Positions 22,125 to 33,235 of a stretch of 64,000 bases of DNA are shown piece after piece. The stretch's first letter is position 1, and each line of letters starts with the position of its first letter. The notes beneath the pieces are model-generated. The model ran no database searches and was not told the origin of the DNA. It was given only the letters and a program-made list of their open reading frames with translations. Origin of the DNA: Blasia pusilla. Its lineage: Eukaryota > Marchantiophyta > Marchantiopsida > Blasiales. The position numbers and the translations under genes were made by a program. The stretch is from NCBI GenBank assembly GCA_050084515.1, contig CM114271.1:36084001-36148000 (forward strand), in the 5' to 3' direction.

Positions 22125-23627
22125 CGCCGATGCCGCACCACCACCAAATTACCACCACGAAGTAATCAAGTGACGTCGATGTCGCTGTACTATTCTAGCT
22201 CTACTAGCTATGGGTGTAGGCAACCTAATCTTTCATCACCACAAGAATCCTCCCATGGTCTACTGGTCATCACTCCAGCCTCACTATTGGTAGCACACAA
22301 GAGTAACACTACTCTGGAAATCAGCGTCAACCCTAAAAATGGGCGCGCAAGCAAGAAGCAACGATGGAGGGGATCCAAACATAGGAAGTCCAACGACAAC
22401 CCTCCAATCGCAAATGGAAATCAAGGTAACACAATCCACCAAACGTGGTGCCCCCTGAATCCACAGAACCCACCACACAATTCTAACGCCATAGCTACTC
22501 GGCAGCGGGTCGATGACGTACTAGTCGGACTCGCAGCACCTGAAAATATCACCTCCATGGAGAGGCTACACCATACTATGCACTAGAGGTCCATCAACCA
22601 AAAACCTACGATGCATAAAGCGCCTAACACATCTCCAAACAACACCAAATGAGCTACACCAGTGTGTACACTGACATAGTTAAGAACTCAGCAGTTAAGC
22701 TTCTTCCAGGCAGAATAGCCCAAACATGGCTGACCAGTTATGCAACACTCAAATCACCAATCCTGCAAAAAGTGCCTCACACCCAAGCAAGCAAGCTTTC
22801 TTGCTTGCTCCTTGCTCCTTACTCTACCTCTCACGCCCACTCGCCCCGAGCTACCACGAGTTGCCTCGAAGCCTCAAAACGTTGAGAAATGCTCGAGACA
22901 TGCCCCATTCGCCATGCTTTGCTATGGAGAGAGGCCCAACCAGGGCACACCCAACGGGATAGGCGTCTCCAAAAACAAACGAGTCACCAACCAACTAGCC
23001 CCTCCGATCCCCTATCCACCAAAGCCAGACCTTGAGCTAGTCTGCAAAATTTCGATCAGCAATTACGCCACAAATCCTCAACCAAAATTGAATCTGTTTC
23101 AACCAGAATTCAATTGACCACCATAGCTATCTCTCCACAAAAAATCAGCTACAACCGAGCTCTGTACTCTGAGCTAAAAATCAGACAAACTTGCTGTCCA
23201 TACACCTTCAGAATCGCAAATCCGACAGCGCTTCCGCCCAGGCAGAAATCCGAAACGCTCCACACACTCAAGCAGATAGCTTCACATGAGATCACAATAC
23301 AAGTAGCAAAAGGAACCTCTCACCCAGTCTGGATGAACTTCAACAGAGCTTCTGCACTCCAAGCTCTCCACATTAGAAAACCATCGAACACGAACCAGAA
23401 TCTTCAATCCTTGATAACTTCAAACTTCCTAGACGGAATCCGGCAATCTAAAGCGCGTTGGAAAGCTCTTAGCAAGGCGCTTCTTTTCCAACCAACCACG
23501 CACCAAATTCCCACCTCCAACATAGGCCACAAGCCATGAACATCCACGGCTAAGTACACAATCAGCCCTAACCAGATCCTACTGATCCACAATCGAAGCT
23601 ACCATCAATCTACTCTAGTTCTTTGAG
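22125..23627 (-). other. 5' leader region of PHD-gypsy element 2
   Basis: The region lies between gag and the 5' LTR. Both strands have frames of 60-140 codons, but none shows a known motif or a steady composition. There is no typical TGG primer site directly beside the LTR end at 23628. It may be an untranslated leader or a lost upstream ORF. Confidence 0.4.
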
Positions 23628-23990
23628 TGAAATCCGTGAAAGATCTACTCTCATAAAACATGTATAGAATCACATACAATCGAGCCAAAACCACTCCATG
23701 ATGGGAGAATCCAGGTCAAAGCTTGCAGGAACCACCATAGCCAAGAGCTCTACTCACTACCAAGGCTAACTCCCAACGCAACATGCTCAACTCAAAGAAC
23801 TAACTATTTTTTGAGTGCACTCCACACTATATCCTCCAACCTAAGAGCGGGCCCTACTAGAAAAGTCACCCTCAACTGAGTAACCCCCAACCCTATGTAT
23901 GAAACCGCATCTCTACCTAGACACTACGGCCCTACATAAGGTATGGCCTCTACTAGCACACTATACTCTACAACATAATTCGTATCGTCA
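23628..23990 (-). repeat. Truncated 5' LTR of PHD-gypsy element 2
   Basis: It matches 19967-20347 but stops before the first roughly 105 bp of the LTR. The rightmost bases CGTATCGTCA correspond to CGTATGGTCG in the full LTR, and about 15 bp next to it are missing from both pieces. Sequence to the right is unrelated to the element. Confidence 0.75.
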
Positions 23991-25320
23991 TGATAACTCT
24001 CATAGGCTCATACTAGGATGGATTCATGTTGAAGAGGTCTCTTGAAGGAGACACAAGATGTGAGATGCAAGCAAGATTGAGCATTTCATATGTTAATGGT
24101 CGCAACTTGGGGAAACTTGGATCAAACACGAACCAAGACTTAAGAAGAGTAGAGTCTAAGACGAGTGAGGTCCCAAAGAGGATGAGAATCGAAATTGAAA
24201 CTTGACTAGCATTTGGGGTTTGATTGTGTTTTAGGTCATAACGGTCTGACCAAAGATGTATTTTGGAATAAATAAGTTGGAGTTGGAAAGCTTATGCAAA
24301 GTCAATTCCAATAAACCAAATATTTTGACAAAGACATAAGAAGAGATTGAGAAATTGACCAAAAACTTTTGGAAAGACAATTGGATTGAGGGCCAAGAGG
24401 AGTGATCCGAGAGTACTTTCTTAAAGGTAGGGGGAGGTTGGAGAACCTCAGAAGTATATATAAGAGGGAGGGTCTTCAAGGGTACTTGGGTCCTAAACTC
24501 CACTTTGGGGAGCCACGAGGTGAACTTACGACACGAAATAGATCTGAAGGTTGGCATTGGGGGTGAACACCAAGCTAAGTCCAAGGGGGTGAATTTCGGA
24601 GGCAATCCTTTGATTACAATCCAAGATCTTGGATCTCGGTTAGGGAATTATGTGAGGTTCATCAGCATGAGGCGACAAAGCTATGGTCCTCCTTGTTTTG
24701 CCAAGGCTCTCTACTAGATCTCGTCGATCTATCCTTAAATACGTTATAGCCTAGACTATTTAGAAAGTATGTCCCAAGTCTAGGAAGACTTTCCCATGTT
24801 GGGAAGTGAGGAGTTAAGACGTGTTGAGCTTGATGAATCGCCAAGTTGAGAACTCCGGGAGTTGGAAGGTTTGTTGAATCAAACCAAGACTAATGAGAGT
24901 ATGTTTGGATACAGATCAACAGAGTAAGCGTGAACTACTAAACGTATGCTTCGCAACATTTGAGATTGAAGTTCAAGAGGAATAGGCGCACAATAATTTA
25001 CAAAAGTGGATGGAGAACGCAAACCAAATATAGTGCTCCTCACCAATTTTGATCAATTAGAGCATAAGATTTCTAGTGCAATGATGATGTTATCGGTGAA
25101 GGATATAGAATGAAGGACGTCCAACTTCTCTTCAACCTCCACATTATATCTAGATTTTAGCGGTCTAGGATTGTTGTGCGGAATAATTTCACTCTATTTT
25201 TTTGATGACTCAAGGTTCAAGAGTGATTGAACCTCAAGGAGTTTGGATAGACCCACGAATGGGGATATATGGATGAATATATGGACGTATTAGCTCTTGT
25301 AGAAATTATATGGTTATAAC
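23991..25320 (+). repeat. Probable gypsy LTR remainder with TATA box
   Basis: TATATATAAGAGGGAGGG at about 24454-24471 is a TATA-like site followed by a likely transcribed part. CAAAGCTATGGTCCTCCTTG near 24676 recurs at about 41337, and TACTAAACG-n-TAGGCGCACAA at 24936-24992 recurs at 40070-40117. The segment is therefore a dispersed repeat. No coding motif is visible. I infer an LTR because it follows a gypsy 3' end. Confidence 0.35.
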
Positions 25321-25559
25321 ACCATCGCGAGAAAGGGTCGTTGCTACTCGTCGAGAAAAATACAAGGTAAGGCAAGCAAAGTTTAAGAGGGGGCTGGTAT
25401 TCTGGCAGGAGAGAGTAAGAGAGGAGAGGAAGAGAGGAGAATCTCTCTTAAAAAAAAAGGGCCAAATCCGCCTCCTCTCTTCAAAACTTTTTGACATATT
25501 TGAAATTTTCGTTTGCTTTCAAATTTAGGAAATCTTTAGAAGAGAGTAGGTAGTGGTCC

Positions 25560-26140
25560 ACATTTGGCCCTAAAACCTCCTCTTTCTTGGGGCGAAAAAA
25601 AGGAGACATCATAAGACACACCTAAACATTTTTCCATCATTGTCCATGTGAGCCTAAGTTTCTTAACATTCCAGATCGGTCAACAAAAGCAAAGGTGCCC
25701 TTGGTATTTTTGTTGGAGGACCATCCGGATGGGTACCTCTCTTTTGCCTGATTGTTGCTCGCATCATGGCCTCCCCTAAATTGCCCCATAACCAACTTTC
25801 TACATCGGTTATGAATGGTGTCTGCTCAAGACCAACTTTCTGAAATGTGAAAAATCGATCCTAAGGCTCGTAAACGAGAAGTGCACCTCCCAACCCGTAA
25901 GAAAGCTCACCATAAGAAACGAAAGATTTTTAGAAGTGATTTTCTTCCACCCTGCACCCACGACGATCTAACGGGTTGGGAATCCGAAATGGCAATCCGA
26001 CAAGTAGTAGGAATCTTGCACATCTTAGACAAGAAAAAGAAGCCTACAATGGTTGGACGAATGAAGGGGAACGAGCCAAAAGTCAAGAAGCCCGCCACAA
26101 TGCGTCAGAAGTTGGTCTCACCGGGATAGAGTCCCATCAC
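25560..26140. other. Unassigned stretch
   Basis: There is no recognisable coding motif. A plus-strand frame of 82 codons at 25881-26129 is basic and probably chance. The first palindrome-like pair (CAACCTGTCGG...CCGAGAGGTTG) begins near 26148. Confidence 0.4.
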
Positions 26141-26147
26141 TCAAGCA

Positions 26148-26935
26148 GTCAACCTGTCGGAATCCGAGAGGTTGCCTAGAAATGGTTAAAAAGTTGCAGT
26201 GGGCAAAAAGCAAAAAGTCGGAATCATACGGGTTGCAGAATTGCAATTTCTGAGTAGCTAAAAGAACACAATCCACAAGTCCAAAAACATATTCCAGAAA
26301 ACTTTTACAAACACCATTATGGGTTGATAAAATCGCCTTTATTACCTCCGAAGGAACTCGAAATGTACATTGAACCTAGTCTATGATTTCTTCACCTCTT
26401 CATCTACAAATTTACTCCTAACTCTCCTCGTGTGCAGTACCAAAGGAATGTCCCGGGATTCAAGTGGCTCCTACGGCCGGTTGTAGACGGGGATAAAAAT
26501 GTTGGCGACCCGAGAGCCTTGGCCCCCCTAGGTACACCATAACGGTCCCATGTAACCTGTCTCGAGTCCCACCGCCTTCCTCGGCGGTATACCTTGTACG
26601 CTCCGCAATGTGACACCTATCCAAGATCAATATCGCTCCGCCCCCGATAATACCACTATGGCAACCGCGGTAGAAGGAATCCAACACGCCGAGAAGAAAA
26701 GAAGCCTCGCTGCGCTTTTACGAGTTGAGGGGAAGGTGCCAAGGGAAGAAGCCCGCCGATCGCCGATCCGAAAGGGTCGATCAGGCAACTGTCGGAATCA
26801 GACAGTTGCCTGGAGGTGGCAAAAGGGTCCGATGGTCAAAAGCGAAAAGTTGCAAGGAGGATAAATCCGACGGGTTGCAGTGGTCATAAAGTGAAAATTG
26901 CAAGCAGGAGAAATCCGACGGGTTGAAAAGTAGAA
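26148..26935. repeat. Scattered palindromes, left part of copy B
   Basis: About five copies, some reduced to one arm (for example ATCCGACGGGTTGCAG near 26866). The copy near 26787-26812 has arms CAACTGTC and GACAGTTG, which differ from the consensus on both sides and still pair. No gene is recognised around them. Confidence 0.7.
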
Positions 26936-27724
26936 GACTGTGGAGTACATAGATGATCACATTCGAAAAGACAAAATGATCAAGACAAACATTTACAAGC
27001 ACCACCATCGATCGAAAAAATCTTTTGCTTTATATCATCCAAAAAAGCTCGGAACTGTACATTTGATCTATTCTATGAAATCTTTTGCCAAATTATCAAA
27101 AAACTCCCTACTCCAAACGCTGCAGTCAAGTTGGGTCGTTGAGTTCTTTGAACTCACTCGTTATCGTCCGAGAGCTCTTGCAAAATCACTTTCGGCCTTG
27201 CCCTCCCGATTTTGGGAATCGTTGGAAGTGACGATGGAGTCACTACCAAGGGTGGCTCTGGAACCGAGCTCGGCCGATGGAGAGTTGTACGCCTAACGAG
27301 CCTTCAGATTTTGCCTTTGCCTCCTTGCAAAGGTCAAAGCAGCCTGCGTTCCCTCGAGGCGAGAATGTTCCCGCCACTCGCAAGCGCCTCGATACTCGCC
27401 CCTGAAAGGCCCACTAAGTCGAACACCAAGTCACCCGGCCTTGAGCAGAGCTCGATGAGCGTTGCATCGTGGTGCCGACTTTCCCTTCCTCCCGAAGTGG
27501 GTCTTGTCTTGCATGTAAATTCCGGGGAATTGTACAAACTATCTAAGCTGCACCCATCGAGCATGGATCCACAGGATCCTCGATCTTGAACACCTGGAAA
27601 TTGTGCTTGGGCGAACAAAGCAAAGACACGAGGAGTGGTCCATCTGAAAATCAGCACGAAACAATGTCGAAACTAAAAAAGTCGCCTTGAGAAGATTTTC
27701 AATAATCGACTTTGGATCAACGTC

Positions 27725-27985
27725 GAGTCCCGACAGGTTGTTTGTCTCTGACCAACCGCCGGAACCCGACGGTTGCGATTGCTTTGGGTTTTCCAAGTTG
27801 ATTTTGGTTTTCAGATGCAACCCGTCGGAAGGCGGCGTGTTCCGCCTAGACCAGCCCTTGCTCGCCTGAGAGCAACCCGTCTAATAGCAACCCGTCGGAC
27901 TCCGATGGGTTGCATCCAAAACCAAAATCAACTCGGAAAACCCAAAGCAAGCGCAACCCGCCGGGTTCACGGGTTGCTCTGTTAA
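27725..27985. repeat. Palindrome cluster, copy B
   Basis: Four to five copies, including CAACCGCCGGAACCCGACGG and GCAACCCGTCGGACTCCGAT. TTGCTTTGGGTTTTCC (about 27780) and GGAAAACCCAAAGCAA (about 27936-27951) form a further long inverted repeat enclosing part of the cluster. The cluster lies downstream of, or in the last intron of, the minus-strand gene. Confidence 0.75.
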
Positions 27986-28036
27986 AACAAAAAAACCAGA
28001 TTGGTGATTCTACACATCATTATAAGATAATTGAAA

Positions 28037-30059
28037 TTATTGTACAGAATTGAGCCTTACCCGAATTTGACTCGTCGCGGATCGGAGTGGGTACTTGTTT
28101 TTGATGATCCACGATTGTGCCGTCCTCCACTTTAGCGACCTCTTGACACACTGGAGGTTGAAGAGCTCGTCCTCGCTCCCTCCGATCAACACCAAGAAGA
28201 AGCCCCTGTCACTCGGACAGGCGTGCGCAAAGGAGAACAAAAGTGCAATCTGGTCATAAGTGAGCGGCGATTCCACTCGGTACTTCGTCCGCCGGATTTT
28301 CGCCCCAAAGTCGCAACCCCGAGGGCAGATCGGCGATCAAGAGATCCACCATAACCTCTTCCACCACTCCATTCACCGCCCTGCAGCGTGCCCGTTTCGT
28401 TGGAGCTTCCGCCCCAGCGTTGTCAATTTTTCGATGGCGGTTGTCGATGCTTGAGAATCAAGCCGTTTCACTCATCCAAGAAAGAGGTGAATCAAGGAGG
28501 ACGCTTGTCCGGTCGTTGTTTGTCTCGTGTCTTCCCAAGGATGATGGGTGTATTCTCCTTGGGACAACCGGGCACCTCTCGCTCCGCTTCTCCCTAGTCA
28601 GGGACGGCTTGTCGGGGTTTCTATGACCTCGGATTCTCGTGGCATTTTCTTCGCCGAGGACCTGGTCCGACCCTCTCTCCCTCGCTCGTGGGGACGATTC
28701 CGCCTCTAGCCTCTCAACTTCAGGCTCTCTTTGGGAAGTCTCGGCCTCTGAATTTTTCCCTCCTCGCCTTACCTTTGAGACCCTCGTGGATTTGTCTTTG
28801 GTGTCCCGACCTTGAAGCCAACTCACTGTCTCGTGGGCCTGCTCTTCTACATCTCCTCCGAAGAAGTCAGCCGGACGACATTGGGGATGTCGTCTTGTCC
28901 CGAGGCCATTGCATCATGAAGCACTCGTAAGTCCTTATCCGTGATGTCTTCAAGGTCATTGAAGTCGAGCCAAATGGGGCAATTCTCCACCTCCCAATCC
29001 GAACATGTTCGACCCATCTCCACGCCGTACATGGAGAATATCTCGCATCCCGCGCGGCCCACAATTTCAAAGTCTGCGGTAATTTTCCCCACATACTGCG
29101 TTCTTACATCGGACGAGGTACTGAATACCATCCGTTGGGCAGCTTTTAGTCGAACATTATCGGCCGTTTGCTCTCAGAGATCTCGCTTCTTCTTCGCTTG
29201 ATCCCGTTTGTTACCCTCTACTTCTTCGTCAAGCTCGCCGAGGGAGGACGCAAACCTTGAACATGGTCTTGAATCCTGGGTTTTTTGTTGGCTTGTCCCG
29301 GATGTCGCCGAGCCAAACCTCGTAATCTCCAAAACTTTCAAGGTTTGCTTCGGCGGAATGGGCTCTAATCTTCGAGCTCCGCTTGGACCGCCCAAAGACG
29401 GACTTCCCGACTACCCGCAACGCGTCCCGTAACGGCCATTCGCGTAGCCAATGTGAGATCACCGGATCGACACACCCGGAGGATCCGTGCCGCCTCTTCG
29501 GGCCTCTGCGCCCTCAAGACTAATTTTCACGGGCCGTATCCTCCGAACTCGCTAATCCCGGATAGCGCAAAACGATGCACGCGATCCGACACTTTCTCCC
29601 AATCCGACCATGCGGATCTTCATCCTCTTCCTCTCGACGCTTGATAATTGCCTTGAGCTCCTTGTAGAACTCCGGACCAAGTTCGGGTTGAGAATGCTTG
29701 ATGTATTCTTGCATCTTGCTCGCCGTGTATTTCGTTGCGGTAGATACAAAGAGCTTGATGAAATTGGCGCGCTCAGACGTAGATACCTTCTCCCTCCGCT
29801 CCAGCTCCAGTGCAGCGCTTTTCTTCGCGGCCTGTATCTTCGACGAGCAAAGGATGGTTATGGCTGCATCTTGAGAAATAAACTTGTTTGCCCAGGTTTT
29901 CTTCTTAATCTGAGCACCCTTTGCAAGCATCTGATTGACGAGGGAATCGCCCAAGAACCCCCTGTACTCTCCCGGGTGCGTCGTAAGCCCCTTCCTCACC
30001 CGATCGCAGTCCTGGATCCAATGGTGGGTGACATTCCCTTCCGATACAATCTTACACAT
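28037..30059 (-). pseudogene. Unidentified minus-strand gene of the MULE-like element, 3' part
   Basis: The best frame is 30059-29520 (179 aa). It is highly charged and mostly helical in composition: THHWIQDCDRVRKGL, YRGFLGDSLVNQMLAKGA, KFISQDAAITILCSSK, ERANFIKLFVSTATKYTA, KELKAIIKRREEEDEDPHGR. Downstream frames of similar character follow: FGDYEVWLGDIRDKP near 29310; ITADFEIVGRAGCEIFSMYG and WLDFNDLEDITDKDLRVLHDA at 29080-28890; LIGGSEDELFNLQCVKRSLK at about 28180-28120. I recognise no family. Codon-like composition over 2 kb and splice sites upstream suggest a former multi-exon gene rather than chance ORFs. An accessory protein of the element is my inference. Confidence 0.42.
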
Positions 30060-30812
30060 CCAAACTCAACCCGTCAGGAAATTACATGGGTTCCTGCAAC
30101 CCGTCGGACACTGACGGGTCGTCACAGCTCAAGGTCGGATTCTAGCAACAAGCTAAATGATGCAACCCGTCGGAGTCCGACGGTTTGCATTCAGATTTGC
30201 TAATGGTAGGTAAGCAACTTGTCCGACTCACGGGTTTCGAATCAGACGCTTTTTGATGTTTTTAAGATTGCAACTCGCCGGACTCGACGATTTGTTTGAT
30301 TGAACATAGATTTAACTAGTTTTTTGGCCCAAAGCAAACCGCCGGAGTCCGACATGTTGCCGATAGGCCGCTTAAGAGGTTGTTTTTAAGAATGCAACTC
30401 GCCGGAGTCCAACGAGTTGCATTCTTAAAAACAACCTCACAAGGCGCCCTATCAGCAACCCGCGGACCACGGTTTGCTTTGGGCCAAAACTAGTTAAATC
30501 TATGTTCAATCAAACAAGTCGCTCGGAGTTCGACGAGTTGCACTCTTCAAAAAACATCCTCACAAGGCGGCCTGTCGAGCAACCCGTCGGACTCCGAAGG
30601 TTTGCTTTGGGCCAAAACCTAGTTAAATCTATGTTCCATCAAACAAGTCGCCGAGTCCGAGTTGCAATCTTAAAAACATCCGAAAAGCGTGGAGTCTAGC
30701 AACCCGCTGAGTCCGACGAGTTGCTTTCGCCTAAACAAACCTAACCCATTCATCAATCGAGCAACTCGCCGGAGTCCGACGAAAGTTGCGAAAAGTGTTA
30801 AAGATACTCACG
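30060..30812. repeat. Palindrome cluster in a predicted intron of the minus-strand gene
   Basis: About thirteen copies lie within 700 bp. Some have co-changed arms, such as GCAACTCGCCGG with a CAACGAGTTGC partner (about 30393-30421). On the minus strand a donor CAC/GTGAGT lies at 30813-30807 and a possible acceptor AG at about 30048, so the cluster would be spliced out. A longer inverted repeat is also present: GCAAACCGCCGG with CAAAACTAGTTAAATC on one side and its complement near 30300. Confidence 0.75.
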
Positions 30813-31370
30813 TGTTTATGGCATGCATTGCCATCTCCACCGTCGCCATGTGATGAGGGTATGGGTGAAGGACCACCGCCTTCACGCAGAAATGTGCCTC
30901 CAATGAGTTGGGGCGCCCTCCGCAAACTTGGTCCACGCCATGAACTCGTGATTTCCATCCCAGATGAAGAAATGCGATTCCTTATCCGGCTGAATTCGTG
31001 CCCTCAACTTGCCTTCTCAAGTGTCTGGTCTCGCATCCTCCAAAATGTGTCGAGATTTTCCAAGTCCTCCTCGGTAACAGAGCTTGGGTTCCATGCTCGT
31101 CGTAAAGGCCGAACATAGAAGGGAGGAAAGTCCTCACGATGATGTTGTCGCCGATTGTTTTAGCTTTGCAATGTCCTCGCGGATCAGATTTGTGGACGTA
31201 TTCCATTGTCCTTAATCGGGCAGAGTGGAATCCTCGGGGCGTTGTGGCCCTCCATGAGTGCCATCGCTTTACCACCGTCCGAACAGGACAAGAGGAATAA
31301 GCTACACCTGAAATCCCAATGAATTGCAATTCACATAATTAAAACCGAGAACCTCTCTTACCCGCCGAAA
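30813..31370 (-). pseudogene. Unidentified minus-strand gene, middle exon(s)
   Basis: An apparent intron of about 55 bp separates two coding stretches. Its donor GG/GTAAGAG is at about 31365 and its acceptor TTTCAG/GTGTAGC at about 31311. Downstream, frames read REDFPPFYVRPLRRAW, VTEEDLENLDTFWRMRDQTL and SSWRGPSLRRAPQLIGGTFL, then a Gly/Pro-rich end before a GTGAGT donor at 30812. Frames change within this part. No known domain is seen. Confidence 0.4.
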
Positions 31371-31392
31371 ATGGAGTCGGTTTCTTGACCAG

Positions 31393-32172
31393 CTAACTTG
31401 TGCGAGACAGGGCCGCAAATCGACCGGGAACTCGCCGATCCGATAGAGGTCGATGTCCTCCGCCGGGCTTGAGTCGAATGACCGCTCTCCGCTTCTTCGC
31501 CATGTCCACCATCTCCACGTTGGCGATCCTCATGACCTCGCTGCGCCATCGATTTGAATCGGTGTTGATTCCACTATGTTGATTGTGTCCCCGGACTTCG
31601 TGGGGACATTTCCGCATCTCAACACTTGCGGTTGGACACGCTGGGCTATCGCCAATGGCTATCGCTTTTCCCCGCCGCTTTAGCCAATTTTGCCCTCTCA
31701 CCGACGCGTCCAGGACGCTTTTTTTCTCTTTTCATCGGCGATCCTTTTCTTCAAGGCGTCACGCCTCGGCCTCTTCGTTTCTATTTATCTAGCGCCGCTT
31801 GAACACGTCTCGCGAAGCACTTGGTTGTGCATCTCCGCTTCCCTTTCCCCGCTCCTCGATTTCCCGCCGCTTTCATTTCATTCACAATAACGAGGCCCGT
31901 GAGAAGCCGACGCAGAGTCCTAATGGACTTGGGAGTGAAGCTCCAGACTTGTTGGCTTGTGTTTTTTTCCTCCTCATTTTTTCCGAAATGCCTCCACCTA
32001 TGCCCACAACAAATCCCTTGATCATCGCTTTGCTGATGTCGAGATGGGAGCCTCGTCTCGCCTTGATGGTTAGCTCGACCGCCCCGGATATCGCCGGTCG
32101 AACCGTCTCGCCTGCTCCTCCTATCGACTCGCGATGTGTTGCCGCGTGAAATGCCCCTTCAGATTCGATCAC
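31393..32172 (-). pseudogene. Unidentified minus-strand gene, 5' part
   Basis: The first ATG after the TATA box at 32246-32239 is at 32172. The frame reads MIESEGAFHAATHRESIGG, ISGAVELTIKARRGSHLDIS, KAMIKGFVVGIGGGISEKMR and stops at 31882. Another frame (31701-31393) has RRGKAIAIGDSPACPTASVE and VEMVDMAKKRRAVIRLKPGG. The start is supported by a TATA box about 30 bp before a CT-rich leader. I do not recognise the protein. Confidence 0.42.
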
Positions 32173-32238
32173 TTGTCGGAGAGTGAGGAGGAGGAATGAA
32201 GATCGCGAAATGAGAAACCGAAATGAGCGATTTCGCCC

Positions 32239-32246
32239 TATTTATA
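32239..32246 (-). promoter_or_regulatory. TATA box of the minus-strand gene, copy B
   Basis: The minus strand reads TATAAATA followed by GGGCG. The candidate start codon is 67 bases downstream at 32172, after a CT-rich leader. Copy C has TATAAAAGG at the corresponding place (47301-47293), so the site is conserved between copies. Confidence 0.6.
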
Positions 32247-32329
32247 CTTTTCAGCCGTTGGTGACCGTTGGGTCCTCGGCTGCCCTTTCGACGCGGCGTC
32301 GTAATGTTACGGAAGTCCGACGTGAAAAA

Positions 32330-33035
32330 TCGCAACCCGCCGGAGTCCGACAGTTGCGCGGCTTTGCCATCCTGGTACGCCGCCACGCGCGCGAGCAACC
32401 CCTTGAGATCGACGGGTTGAGCGCCTCCGCCGCCTTTCGAAAAGAACGCGAGGTACCGCAACCCGCCGGAGACCGACATGTTGGCGCGCTCCGCCATCCT
32501 CGCGAACGCCGCCACTTGCGCGAGCAACCCGCCGGAGACCGACGGGTTGAGCGCCCGCGTTTTCGTGAAAACAACGCGAGGTACTCGCGCAAGCCGCCGG
32601 AGACCGACATATTGCGCGCCTCGCCGTGTTTGGGGCGAGAACGGGGACGTATTTTGGGCAATCCGCCGGAGATTGTTGGGTTGCACGCCTCATCAAGGGT
32701 TAGGAACGATGGCTTCCCGTGCAAGTAAGTCGCCGAGTCCGGCTCCTGCACCACAAGGCGACGCCCTTTCGCAGAACCCGTTGGACGGCGACGGGTTGCA
32801 CGCCGCCGTCTTTGGGCTAAAAGGCGAGGCACCCGCGAACTCATCGGGAACAGACGGCTTGCACGCCTCCGGCATCTTCGAGCAAGAAGGAGCGGTATCC
32901 AGAAAGTCGCCGGAGAGCAACGGGTTGCTCGCCGACAATGTTTAGCAGCGCGCAACCCGTCCGATGCCGACGGGTTGCGTGCTCGATAAGCACCGGGTAA
33001 TTTCGAGTTACCAGACTCCGACGGGTTCCAAGTGA
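32330..33035. repeat. Palindrome array between divergent promoters, copy B
   Basis: About twelve copies are spaced 50-100 bp apart. They are embedded in GC-rich spacers that resemble each other (CGCGCCTCCGCC, GAACGCGAGGTACC), so the array is also a loose tandem repeat with a unit of roughly 70-90 bp. It lies between the minus-strand TATA at 32246 and the plus-strand TATA at 33178. Long frames on both strands here (up to 274 aa) are by-products of the repeats. Confidence 0.85.
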
Positions 33036-33177
33036 TGCGCAACCTCGCTTCCCAAACGGTAACATATTGCAACACAATTGAATGTGTTCTGCACTGGATC
33101 CATTGTGTCGGACAATCTCCCCACCGAATTCATCTTGTCAATAAAAATCTGTCAGAGTATCATGCTTTCCTATTCAC

Positions 33178-33186
33178 TATAAATTA
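33178..33186 (+). promoter_or_regulatory. TATA box of the transposase-like gene, copy B
   Basis: CACTATAAATTAAA lies 58 bases before the ATG at 33236. Copy C has the same site at 48318-48326 and its ATG at 48370, 52 bases on. The surrounding ACTATAAATTAAA and CATTCTCATTCTC words are also conserved. Confidence 0.6.
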
Positions 33187-33235
33187 AATATTCTCATTCT
33201 CATTCTCAGTCTCCTCCGTAGGGAATCTTCTTGGA

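Larger units (their letters stand above)
19863..23990 (-). mobile_element. PHD-gypsy element 2, inserted with a split 5' LTR
   Basis: This is the same family as 11299-13787 but on the minus strand. From left to right it holds an LTR fragment (19863-19964), two bases, a full 3' LTR (19967-20453) and a polypurine tract. Then come the PHD finger, integrase, gag, a leader and a 5' LTR lacking its first roughly 105 bp (23628-23990). The missing 5' LTR portion is the one found at the far left. Protease, reverse transcriptase and RNase H are deleted between gag and integrase, so it is non-autonomous. Confidence 0.82.

Noticed and set aside
22170-23539. Plus-strand ORFs of 78-141 codons in the PHD-gypsy leader
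   Set aside because: They have no motifs, they overlap each other in different frames, and they lie antisense to a minus-strand element. They are likely chance.
32251-33075. Long ORF of 274 codons on the minus strand, with others on both strands
   Set aside because: The residues (RRSPTGC, SVSGGLR and similar) are the palindrome translated in different frames. Overlapping long frames on both strands come from GC-rich repeats without stop codons, not from a gene.
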